Origin: Maritimibacter sp. DP1N21-5
GTDB lineage: Bacteria; Pseudomonadota; Alphaproteobacteria; Rhodobacterales; Rhodobacteraceae
Direction of reading: 5' to 3'
DNA length: 64,000 nt
Assembly (NCBI RefSeq): GCF_019218295.1
Contig: NZ_JAHUZF010000003.1
Span: 310,001-374,000, forward strand
The translations under genes and the position numbers were made by a program. Shown here piece after piece: positions 1-7,371 of this stretch; within the stretch, counting starts at the first letter, position 1, and each line of letters opens with the position of its first letter. The notes below the pieces were generated by a model that was not told where the DNA came from, made no database searches, and saw only the letters and a list, made by a program, of their open reading frames with translations.

Positions 1-1
1 T

Positions 2-385
2 GACGCCGAGACTTTCGTCGGTTTCGTCCATCGCCTCGCCCATGGCGAGGTGACCCATTTCCCGACCTTTGACCGGGCCGCCGATGCCACCTTGCCCACA
101 GGCGGTACGCTGGCACCCGATACGCATGTTTACCTGATCGAAGGGAACTACCTGCTGCTCGACGAAGCGCCATGGTCAGACTGTCATCCCCTGTTCGATC
201 TGGCCGTGGTGCTCGACGTGCCTGAAGACGAGCTCGAGCGCCGGCTCGTCGCGCGCTGGCGGGCGCATGGTCACGCCGAGGAGGACGCGGTCCATCGGGC
301 CCATGCCAACGATCTGCCCAATGGGCGGATCGTGCGGGAGCGGTCGATCCGGGCGGCCTTTCGCTTGTCTCAAATCGTCACGTAG
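2..385 (+). CDS. C-terminal part of a P-loop nucleoside/sugar kinase-like protein (partial)
   Basis: The reading frame is open from the left edge, so the N-terminus and the Walker A loop lie outside the window. The visible 127 residues include a segment ending in YLIEGNYLLLDE, then a predicted strand LAVVLDVPEDELERRLVARW, and end with a region rich in Asn, Arg and Ser. This pattern matches the uridine kinase / phosphoribulokinase / pantothenate-kinase-like fold, where EGNYLLL is the strand before the lid and the ERRLVARW helix carries lid arginines. Substrate cannot be told from this part; related alphaproteobacterial proteins are often called fructose-uptake-linked or nucleoside kinases. The gene converges on the Lrp-type gene and overlaps its 3' end by 16 bases. 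Confidence 0.7.
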   Translation, partial: DAETFVGFVHRLAHGEVTHFPTFDRAADATLPTGGTLAPDTHVYLIEGNYLLLDEAPWSDCHPLFDLAVVLDVPEDELERRLVARWRAHGHAEEDAVHRAHANDLPNGRIVRERSIRAAFRLSQIVT

Positions 386-831
386 CTCTGCTCCACCACC
401 GCTTCCATCGCGATATAGGTCGAGGACGAGGACACATGCGGCAGCGATGAAATCTCTTCGCCCAGCACTCGGCGATAATCCGCAATGTCACGGGACCGGA
501 CCTTGAGCAGATAGTCGAAGCCGCCCGCGATCATGTAACATTCCTCGATCTCGGGCACCCGGCGCACCGCTTCGTTGAACTCGGTCAGTGCCTTCTGGCG
601 GGTGTCCAGAAGCCGTACTTCGACATAGGCGACATGGGGCAGGCCGAGTTTCTCGGGGTCCAGAATGGCGCGGTATCCGACGATCACGCCGCGCTCCTCC
701 AAGGCCTTCACCCGCGCGGCGACCGGGGTCTTGGACAGGCCCACGCGTCGCGCCAGATCCACGATGGACAGCCGGGCATTCTCCGTCAGGGCCGACAGGA
801 TTTTCCTGTCGATGGCGTCGAGGTCGTCCAT
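370..831 (-). CDS. Lrp/AsnC family transcriptional regulator, probable regulator of putA
   Basis: This 153-residue protein has the two-part Lrp/AsnC layout. An N-terminal winged helix-turn-helix comes first (about residues 5-50, with LDAIDRKILSALTENARLS and RVGLSKTPVAARVKALEERG). A C-terminal RAM ligand-binding domain follows (about 65-145, with AYVEVRL, EIEECYMIAGGFDYLLKV and LPHVSSSSTYIAME). It lies divergently from putA with about 110 bases between the start codons. That is the arrangement of putR/putA in other alphaproteobacteria, where the Lrp-type protein activates proline catabolism in response to proline. The link to proline is inferred from position and family. The PutA here has no DNA-binding domain of its own, which fits the need for a separate regulator. 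Confidence 0.88.
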   Translation of the reverse strand: MDDLDAIDRKILSALTENARLSIVDLARRVGLSKTPVAARVKALEERGVIVGYRAILDPEKLGLPHVAYVEVRLLDTRQKALTEFNEAVRRVPEIEECYMIAGGFDYLLKVRSRDIADYRRVLGEEISSLPHVSSSSTYIAMEAVVEQSYVTI

Positions 832-942
832 TTCGTCTATTCCTTCGCAGAAGTTCGGGTGAAAAGACTATACCTTGGTCGATTATGGTCCGAAAGCCTC
901 TCCCGAATTTGGTAGCGTTCCGCAACATCACCGGAGAATTCG

Positions 943-3900
943 ATGCGCGACATGACCCAGACCTTCCCCGCCGAAAAGTTTCGTGACGAAGCCGAGCTTG
1001 TCGCGGCCCTGTTGGCCGAGGCGAATTTGTCCTCCGACACCCGCAAGGCCATGTCGCAGGACGCAGCGGCGCTTGTGCGGCGGATCCGGTCGTCGGCCCG
1101 GCCTGGGCTCATGGAGCAGTTCCTGTCGGAATACGGTCTCTCGACGGACGAAGGAGTGGCGCTCATGTGCCTCGCGGAGGCTCTTCTCAGGGTGCCCGAT
1201 GCCGAGACGATCGACGAACTCATCGAGGACAAGATCGCGCCCTCGGACTGGGGCAAGCACATCGGTCACGCGTCGTCTCCGCTGGTCAATGCCTCGACCT
1301 GGGCGCTGATGCTGACCGGGCGGGTGCTCGACGAAGGCCAGAGCGGCGTCGCGGGGACGCTGCGCGGGTTGGTCCGGCGGCTGGGCGAGCCGGTCATTCG
1401 GGTCGCGGTCGGACAGGCGATGCGCGAGATGGGGCGGCAGTTCGTGCTGGGCGAGACGATCAGGGGCGCTTTGGACCGGGCCGAGAAGCGCGAGGCGCAG
1501 GGGTTTACTTATTCCTACGACATGCTGGGCGAAGCCGCGATGACCTACGGCGACGCGGCGCGCTATGAAGCGGCCTATGCCAAGGCGATCGAGGCCATCG
1601 GGGCAAGGGCCACGAAGGGAAGTGTCGCGGCCAATCCGGGTATTTCGGTCAAACTCTCGGCGCTGCATCCGCGCTACGAAGTGGCGCAGGAGGCGCGCGT
1701 GATGGCCGAGCTCGTTCCGGTGCTCGCCCGATTGGCGCGGCAGGCGGCGGGAGTCAACATCGGCCTCAACATAGATGCCGAGGAACAGGACCGGCTGACC
1801 TTGTCGCTCAAGGTGATCGAAGCGGTGCTCGAAGATCAGACGCTCGCCGGCTGGGACGGGTTCGGCGTGGTGGTGCAGGCCTATGGCAAGCGGTCAGGGG
1901 CGGTGATCGACTGGCTTCACGCGACCGCCGAGCGGCTCGACCGGCGCTTCATGGTCCGGCTCGTCAAGGGCGCCTATTGGGACACGGAAATGAAGCGCGC
2001 GCAGGTCATGGGGCATCCCGACTTCCCGCTCTTCACCACGAAGCCGGCAACGGACGTGAGCTATATCGCCAACGCGAAGAAGCTCCTTGGCTATTCCGAC
2101 CGGCTCTATCCGCAGTTCGCCACGCACAATGCCCATACGGTGGCCGCGATCCGGGCCATGGCGGGGGATGCGGACTTCGAGTTCCAGCGCCTGCACGGGA
2201 TGGGTGAGCGGCTGCATGACATCGTGGTCGAGGAAGGCGGGCGCTGTCGGATCTATGCGCCGGTGGGGGCGCATCGTGACCTTCTGGCCTATCTCGTGCG
2301 GCGGCTCCTCGAAAACGGCGCGAACAGCAGCTTCGTGCACCAGATCGTGGACGAGGACGTGACCCCGGAGGAAATCGCGGCGGATCCTTTCGAAACCGTC
2401 GCCAAGGCGCGGGCGGCGGTCACCCACCCGGCGGGGATCTTCGGGCCGGAGCGGGTCAATGCGGCGGGCTTCGACCTGACCAACGAAGCGACGCTCGCGC
2501 AGATCTTCGCATCGCGCGAGGTGCCGATCCCCGACGCCGAGCCGTTGACGGCGGGGGCATCCTCCGGGGCGTCACGAGACGTGGTCGACCCGGCGACCGG
2601 CAAGGTCGTGGCACAGGTGATCGAGGCAGACCGGGACTGCGCGATGGCTGCTCTGGATGCGGCAAGGGCCTGGGATGCGGGTCATGAGACGCGGTCGCAG
2701 GTGCTTCTCAAGGCGGCCGATCTTTACGAGGCGCATTTCGGGGAGTTCTTCGCGGTCCTCGCAAAGGAAGCTGGCAAGACACTGGCCGATGCGGTAGGCG
2801 AGTTGCGCGAGGCGGTGGATTTCCTGCGCTACTACGCCGGGCGGCCAGAGCCGGCGGGCGAACCGCTGGGCGTGGTCGCGGCGATATCGCCCTGGAACTT
2901 CCCGCTCGCCATCTTCACCGGGCAGGTGGCCGCCGCGCTGGTGACGGGCAATGCGGTCATCGCTAAACCTGCCGAACAGACGCCGCTTGTCGCCGCCATG
3001 GCGGTCCGGCTTCTGCACGAGGCGGGCGTACCCCGGGCGACTTTGCAGCTCTTGCCCGGCGATGGGCGCGTGGGGGCGATGCTGACCTCGGACGCGCGAG
3101 TGGATGGGGTGGTCTTCACCGGTTCCACCGAGACTGCCAAGCGGATCGAAAAGGCGATGGCCGACCACCTCGCCCCCGGCGCGCCGCTGATCGCCGAAAC
3201 CGGGGGGCTCAACGCGATGGTCGTCGACTCCACGGCGCTTCCGGAACAGGCGGTGCGCGACATCGTGGCCTCGGCCTTCCAGTCGGCGGGCCAGCGGTGT
3301 TCGGCGCTGCGCTGCCTTTACGTGCAGGAAGACGTGGCCGAGACGGTGCTCGAGATGCTGAAAGGCGCAATGGACACGCTGGTCTTGGGGAACCCCTGGG
3401 AACTTGCGACCGACGTGGGTCCGGTGATCGACGCCGAGGCCTGGGACGGTATCGCGGATTACGTGGCGGCACATGAGGATCAGGTGATCCACCGCGCCGA
3501 TGCGCCCGGTCAGGGGCATTTCATCGGGCCGGTGATGCTGCGCGTCTCGGGGATCGAGGCGCTGGAGCGCGAGGTTTTTGGCCCGGTGCTCCATGTCGCG
3601 ACCTTTGCCGCCGGGGAGCTCCTTGCCGTGATCGAGGCGATCAACGCGCGGGGCTTCGGGTTGACCTTCGGGCTTCACACGCGGATCGACAGCCGCGTCG
3701 AAGAGGTGACCGGCGCGATCCATGTGGGCAACGCCTATGTGAACCGAAACCAGATCGGCGCAATCGTGGGAAGCCAGCCCTTCGGTGGCGAAGGGCTGTC
3801 TGGCACCGGGCCAAAGGCGGGCGGGCCGAATTACCTGGCCCGGTTCCGGCGCGTGGCGGTCGGGGAGGTCTCGGCAGAGCGCGGCGTGAAAATGGGGCGC

Positions 3901-4335
3901 ACGGCCTTGGACCGGGCGCTGGCGGGGGCCGTGGAGCGGGTCCTCGCACAGGTCGAACTACCCGGCCCGACGGGAGAGTTGAACCGGCTGACAACCCTTA
4001 TGCGCCCCCCGCTCCTGTGCCTCGGGCCGGGCGCCGAAGCGGCGGCGGAACAGGCGGCGGCGGTCGAGGCGCTGGGCGGCGTCGCGGTTGAGATGCCGGG
4101 TGGCTGCGCGCTCGAGGTCCTGACGGCGGCCCAGGGGTTTTCGGGCGTGTTGTGGTGGGGCGACGCCACGCGCGGGCGCCGGATCGCCCAGGCACTCGCA
4201 AAACGTGAGGGGCCGATCCTGCCGCTGGTGACGGGTCTGCCAGACCTTGCCCATGTGGCACACGAGCGGCACCTCTGCGTGGACACCACGGCGGCGGGCG
4301 GGAACGCCGACCTTCTCGCCGCGCAGGGCGTGTGA
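943..4335 (+). CDS. putA: Bifunctional proline dehydrogenase / L-glutamate gamma-semialdehyde dehydrogenase PutA
   Basis: The 1130-residue protein oxidises proline to glutamate in two steps. The proline dehydrogenase barrel spans roughly residues 150-470, with the FAD/substrate-site segments RLVKGAYWDTE, TKPATDVSY, FATHNAHTV and YAPVGAHRDLLAYLVRRLLENGAN. The aldehyde dehydrogenase domain spans about 540-1010, with AISPWNFPLAIFTGQ, VFTGSTETAKRI, the general base E752 in AETGGLNAM and the catalytic cysteine C786 in GQRCSALR. A C-terminal tail of about 120 residues follows. There is no ribbon-helix-helix domain at the N-terminus, so this is the non-DNA-binding type. The chosen start has GGAG about 8 bases upstream; a second in-frame ATG (952) is possible. 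Proline would pass to the electron chain through FAD and quinone at the inner membrane face. Confidence 0.97.
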   Translation: MRDMTQTFPAEKFRDEAELVAALLAEANLSSDTRKAMSQDAAALVRRIRSSARPGLMEQFLSEYGLSTDEGVALMCLAEALLRVPDAETIDELIEDKIAPSDWGKHIGHASSPLVNASTWALMLTGRVLDEGQSGVAGTLRGLVRRLGEPVIRVAVGQAMREMGRQFVLGETIRGALDRAEKREAQGFTYSYDMLGEAAMTYGDAARYEAAYAKAIEAIGARATKGSVAANPGISVKLSALHPRYEVAQEARVMAELVPVLARLARQAAGVNIGLNIDAEEQDRLTLSLKVIEAVLEDQTLAGWDGFGVVVQAYGKRSGAVIDWLHATAERLDRRFMVRLVKGAYWDTEMKRAQVMGHPDFPLFTTKPATDVSYIANAKKLLGYSDRLYPQFATHNAHTVAAIRAMAGDADFEFQRLHGMGERLHDIVVEEGGRCRIYAPVGAHRDLLAYLVRRLLENGANSSFVHQIVDEDVTPEEIAADPFETVAKARAAVTHPAGIFGPERVNAAGFDLTNEATLAQIFASREVPIPDAEPLTAGASSGASRDVVDPATGKVVAQVIEADRDCAMAALDAARAWDAGHETRSQVLLKAADLYEAHFGEFFAVLAKEAGKTLADAVGELREAVDFLRYYAGRPEPAGEPLGVVAAISPWNFPLAIFTGQVAAALVTGNAVIAKPAEQTPLVAAMAVRLLHEAGVPRATLQLLPGDGRVGAMLTSDARVDGVVFTGSTETAKRIEKAMADHLAPGAPLIAETGGLNAMVVDSTALPEQAVRDIVASAFQSAGQRCSALRCLYVQEDVAETVLEMLKGAMDTLVLGNPWELATDVGPVIDAEAWDGIADYVAAHEDQVIHRADAPGQGHFIGPVMLRVSGIEALEREVFGPVLHVATFAAGELLAVIEAINARGFGLTFGLHTRIDSRVEEVTGAIHVGNAYVNRNQIGAIVGSQPFGGEGLSGTGPKAGGPNYLARFRRVAVGEVSAERGVKMGRTALDRALAGAVERVLAQVELPGPTGELNRLTTLMRPPLLCLGPGAEAAAEQAAAVEALGGVAVEMPGGCALEVLTAAQGFSGVLWWGDATRGRRIAQALAKREGPILPLVTGLPDLAHVAHERHLCVDTTAAGGNADLLAAQGV

Positions 4336-4453
4336 CCCGGTCTGGTCCGCGCCTAGAACACGACGCTGCGACACTTGCGTCTCGGCCACGCCATCGTGGA
4401 ACCGTTTCACGCCGTCTTTCGTTCTATCGGGAACCCGTAATGGAGCCCCATGG

Positions 4454-5395
4454 ATGCTGATGGCCAAGGACAGACCGGTGTTGACCGCCACACATGCGAT
4501 CGTGAACGCCAATTCCGGGCGTGAGGAAGGTGTGTCGATCCGTGACACGCTCGCCGACTGCGTCGGAGCGGCGGGTGGGACGCTGACCATGCACGAGGTG
4601 CGCCGAGGCGACGATCTTCCGGGCGTCGCGCGCCGGGCCCTCGATGCCGGTGCGACCACGGTGGTTGCGGCGGGGGGCGACGGGACGCTCTGCGGCGTCG
4701 CCCAGACGATGGCAGGATCGGGCGTAGCGATGGGTGTCATTCCACTGGGAACCTTCAACTATTTCGCCCGCGCGGTGGGTATCCCCGAAGACAGCGCAGC
4801 GGCGATCCGCGCGATCTGCAACGGTCGTCTGGTGTCCACCCCCGTCGGCAGGATCAACGACCGGGTGTTCCTCAACAACACCTCGATCGGGGTCTATTCC
4901 GCGATCCTGAAGCAGCGCGAGGACACGTATCGCCGCTTCGGGCGCTCGCGCCTAGCCGCCTATTGGAGCGTCGTCAGGGCGCTGATCAGGTTCTATGACC
5001 CGATGACCATGAAGATCGACGTCGACGGCGAACGCATCTCGGTGAAGTCGCCGCTCGCCTTCGTCGGAAACTCCTCGTTCCAGCTTGAAAGGTTCGGGCT
5101 CGCCGGGGCGGATGCGGTGCGCAGTGGCAAGCTCGCGCTCTACCTCGCCGATGATGTCGGGCGCATGGGGCTGGTCAAGCACGCGGCACGGCTGGCGGTC
5201 GGTGCGATGCAGGAGGGGCGCGATTTTCGGCTGGTGACCGGGACGGAGATCGAGATCGACCCCGGCAAACACAAGCGGCTCGTCGTGCGCGACGGCGAAA
5301 AGGAACCCATGCGCGGGCCCTATCGGATCCGTCTGGTGCCCGGGGCACTAGATCTGGTCGTGCCCGAGGAAGAGGACAGGGAGGCCTTGGCGTGA
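4454..5395 (+). CDS. Diacylglycerol kinase / sphingosine kinase family lipid kinase
   Basis: The 313-residue product has the DAGK catalytic fold. An early strand holds HAIVNANSGRE, then the nucleotide-binding AAGGDGTLCGVAQ (about residues 73-85) and the PLGTFNYFARA substrate loop, followed by the all-beta C-terminal domain (NTSIGVYSAIL, FVGNSSFQ, DLVVPEEEDRE). The family phosphorylates lipids such as diacylglycerol at the cytoplasmic face of the membrane; the substrate is not fixed by sequence. The frame is open further upstream, but ATG 4454 has GGAG eight bases before it and gives the usual family N-terminus. Its stop overlaps the GTG of the next gene (GTGA), which suggests translational coupling with a phosphoesterase. 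Confidence 0.87.
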   Translation: MLMAKDRPVLTATHAIVNANSGREEGVSIRDTLADCVGAAGGTLTMHEVRRGDDLPGVARRALDAGATTVVAAGGDGTLCGVAQTMAGSGVAMGVIPLGTFNYFARAVGIPEDSAAAIRAICNGRLVSTPVGRINDRVFLNNTSIGVYSAILKQREDTYRRFGRSRLAAYWSVVRALIRFYDPMTMKIDVDGERISVKSPLAFVGNSSFQLERFGLAGADAVRSGKLALYLADDVGRMGLVKHAARLAVGAMQEGRDFRLVTGTEIEIDPGKHKRLVVRDGEKEPMRGPYRIRLVPGALDLVVPEEEDREALA

Positions 5396-6279
5396 AGCGG
5401 ATCGTCCACCTCTCGGACCTTCACTTCGGCCGCACCCGGCCCGAATTGCTTCAGCCCCTTGTTGCGGCGGTCACGGAGGTGGCCCCCGACCTCGTCGTCG
5501 TGTCGGGCGACCTGACCCAGAGGGCGCGGACGCGGGAGTTTCGGGCGGCGCGGCATTTCCTCGACAGTCTGGGCGCGCGCTGGCTCGCCGTTCCGGGCAA
5601 CCACGACATGCCGCTTTTCCAGCCGGTGACACGATTTCTGCAACCCTTTCGCAAGTACCGCGAGATGATCTCCTACGATCTGGAGCCTTGCCACGAAAAC
5701 GGGCTGTTCATGGTTGCGGGGATCAACACCGCCGACCGCTTTGCGCATCAGCGCGGCGTGGCGCGCGGGGCGAGCATCCGACGCACCTGCCAGCGCTTTG
5801 GCGAGGGGTCGGACGACCGTTTCCACATCCTCGTCGCGCATCATCCCTTCGAACAGGACCCTTCGGCCGACAAGGCACCGATGAAGGGACGCGAGGCAGC
5901 CTTGGCGCGGCTCAAGGACTGCGGCGCGGACGTGGTTCTTTCGGGGCATCTGCACACCTGGCACACGGGTGCCTTCCTGACACGCCCCGGCGACCCGGCT
6001 GGGCCCATTCAGGTCCATGCAGGCACCAGCCTGTCCACGCGTCTGCGCGGCGAGGTCAACGATTTCGCGCTGCTCGACATGGAACCCGGTCGGCTGACTG
6101 TGACCCGGATGGCGGTCGAGCACGACGGGGTGCATTTCGCGGAACGGGCGCGGGCGGTTTTCCGGCGCGAAGGGCAGGGACTGGTGGCGGTGCCGGGCGA
6201 GGGCGTGGTGCCGAAGCGGCCCGGTTCAGAAGGTGACGGTGACGCCGGGAAGGTTCAGCGCCTTCACAAGATCCCTTAG
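5392..6279 (+). CDS. Calcineurin-like metallophosphoesterase (Icc/CpdA-type)
   Basis: The 295-residue protein shows the metal-binding motifs of binuclear phosphoesterases in order: SDLHF (residues 8-12), SGDLTQRAR (about 38-46), PGNHDMP (about 66-72), VAHHPFEQD (about 149-157) and LSGHLHTWH (about 183-191). The family hydrolyses phosphodiesters or phosphomonoesters, and some members act on cAMP or on UDP-diacylglucosamine. The substrate here is unknown. The start is a GTG that overlaps the stop of the lipid-kinase gene, so the two are probably made together and may act on the same lipid or nucleotide class. The last 54 bases overlap the 3' end of the convergent mipZ gene. Confidence 0.85.
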   Translation: MKRIVHLSDLHFGRTRPELLQPLVAAVTEVAPDLVVVSGDLTQRARTREFRAARHFLDSLGARWLAVPGNHDMPLFQPVTRFLQPFRKYREMISYDLEPCHENGLFMVAGINTADRFAHQRGVARGASIRRTCQRFGEGSDDRFHILVAHHPFEQDPSADKAPMKGREAALARLKDCGADVVLSGHLHTWHTGAFLTRPGDPAGPIQVHAGTSLSTRLRGEVNDFALLDMEPGRLTVTRMAVEHDGVHFAERARAVFRREGQGLVAVPGEGVVPKRPGSEGDGDAGKVQRLHKIP

Positions 6280-7038
6280 CTCCTGGCGCGCCGCGACGTT
6301 GGAGATGTTCATCTGACCGACGACGCCCACATCCCTGAGGTCGAGGAGCGTGAGACCACGTGGGAAAAGCTCGCGAAAGATGACCCGCTCATTGAATCCG
6401 GGCGCCACGCGAAAGCCGATCCGTCGGGCAAGGTTGTCCAGGGCGGCGGCCATCTTTTCCTTGTTGATCATCGCCTGCGCCCCCAGACGGTTGCGCACCA
6501 CGACCCAGTCGATGGGCTTCAGCCCGGCCTGGGCACGCAACTGGCGCGCGTTCCAGACCATTTCGGAATAGACCGAGGGACCCAGCACTTTGTCGGTGTC
6601 GGGCGAGACATGGGCGAGGAGGTCGAAATCGACGAAGCTGTCGTTGAGTGGTGTGACCAGCGTATCGGCGAGCGTATGCGCCACCTGTGACAGCCGCGTG
6701 TGCGAGCCGGGGCAGTCGATGACGATGAAATCCACCTGCGGATCAAGCTCGGCGACGGCCTGCGACAGGCGACGGTCATAGGGGTTCTCACCGGGCGCAA
6801 GGGACTGAGCGTCGAGCGTGGGCAACTCGTGATAGGAGGGGGTCGGAAGCTCCACGCCTTCACGCTCGCAGGTCGCGCGGCGGTTCGTCATGAAGCGGCC
6901 GAAGGTGCGTTGCCGAAGGTCGAGATCGAGCACGCCCACGCGGTGCCCGAGCCGTGCGAGCGCGGTGGCCACATGCATGGACACGGTGGATTTGCCGGCC
7001 CCACCCTTTTCGTTGCCGACGACGATGATATGCGCCAT
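6226..7038 (-). CDS. mipZ: MipZ, ParA-like division-plane positioning ATPase
   Basis: The 270-residue protein begins with the deviant Walker A motif VGNEKGGAGKST, in which the first lysine of KGGAGKS marks the ParA/MinD/MipZ class. It continues with VLDLDLRQRTFGRFMTNR and the Walker B region FIVIDCPGSHTRLSQ. The FGRFMTNR(RA) segment, the long DLLAHVSPDTDKVLGPSVYSE loop and the C-terminal VIFRELFPRGLTLLDL are typical of MipZ rather than of plasmid ParA. In alphaproteobacteria MipZ forms a gradient with ParB and inhibits FtsZ assembly away from mid-cell. No parB is adjacent, which is usual for mipZ. Confidence 0.92.
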   Translation of the reverse strand: MAHIIVVGNEKGGAGKSTVSMHVATALARLGHRVGVLDLDLRQRTFGRFMTNRRATCEREGVELPTPSYHELPTLDAQSLAPGENPYDRRLSQAVAELDPQVDFIVIDCPGSHTRLSQVAHTLADTLVTPLNDSFVDFDLLAHVSPDTDKVLGPSVYSEMVWNARQLRAQAGLKPIDWVVVRNRLGAQAMINKEKMAAALDNLARRIGFRVAPGFNERVIFRELFPRGLTLLDLRDVGVVGQMNISNVAARQELRDLVKALNLPGVTVTF

Positions 7039-7371
7039 GCGCCGATACCCTACTTGCCCGAAGTCGCGCGTTGGCCGCGCTTTGGGGCACTATATGGTGT
7101 GAGGCCGGAAATGGGAAGCGACCAGTGGTATGCGGCTGTCGGTTCGGAGCGCGGCGTTCGTCACCCGAACATCGCGATCGCCATGCCGGAAGGTGCCGGT
7201 CGGAGCGATTTGGTATCTGCCGGTGCTGCCCTCTGAAAACGGATTGTTTCCAGTCCCAAAGTATTGAATCGTGGCGGAATCGAGGCGAGAGTTCGACAGG
7301 CTTTGCGGAATTTCTGCTTATCTGTCGGTGTCTTGCCGGATCTGATTGGTGCTGCGCTCGGGGGAGACCAC
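7039..7371. other. Intergenic region upstream of mipZ and of the RTX gene
   Basis: This 333-base region separates two divergently transcribed genes. No convincing ORF or RNA gene was seen. The imperfect palindrome CACTATATGGTG at 7088-7099 gives TATAGT on the minus strand, about 50 bases before mipZ, and could be its -10 element. Immediately before the RTX gene is the strong ribosome-binding sequence GGGGGAG. Confidence 0.4.
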
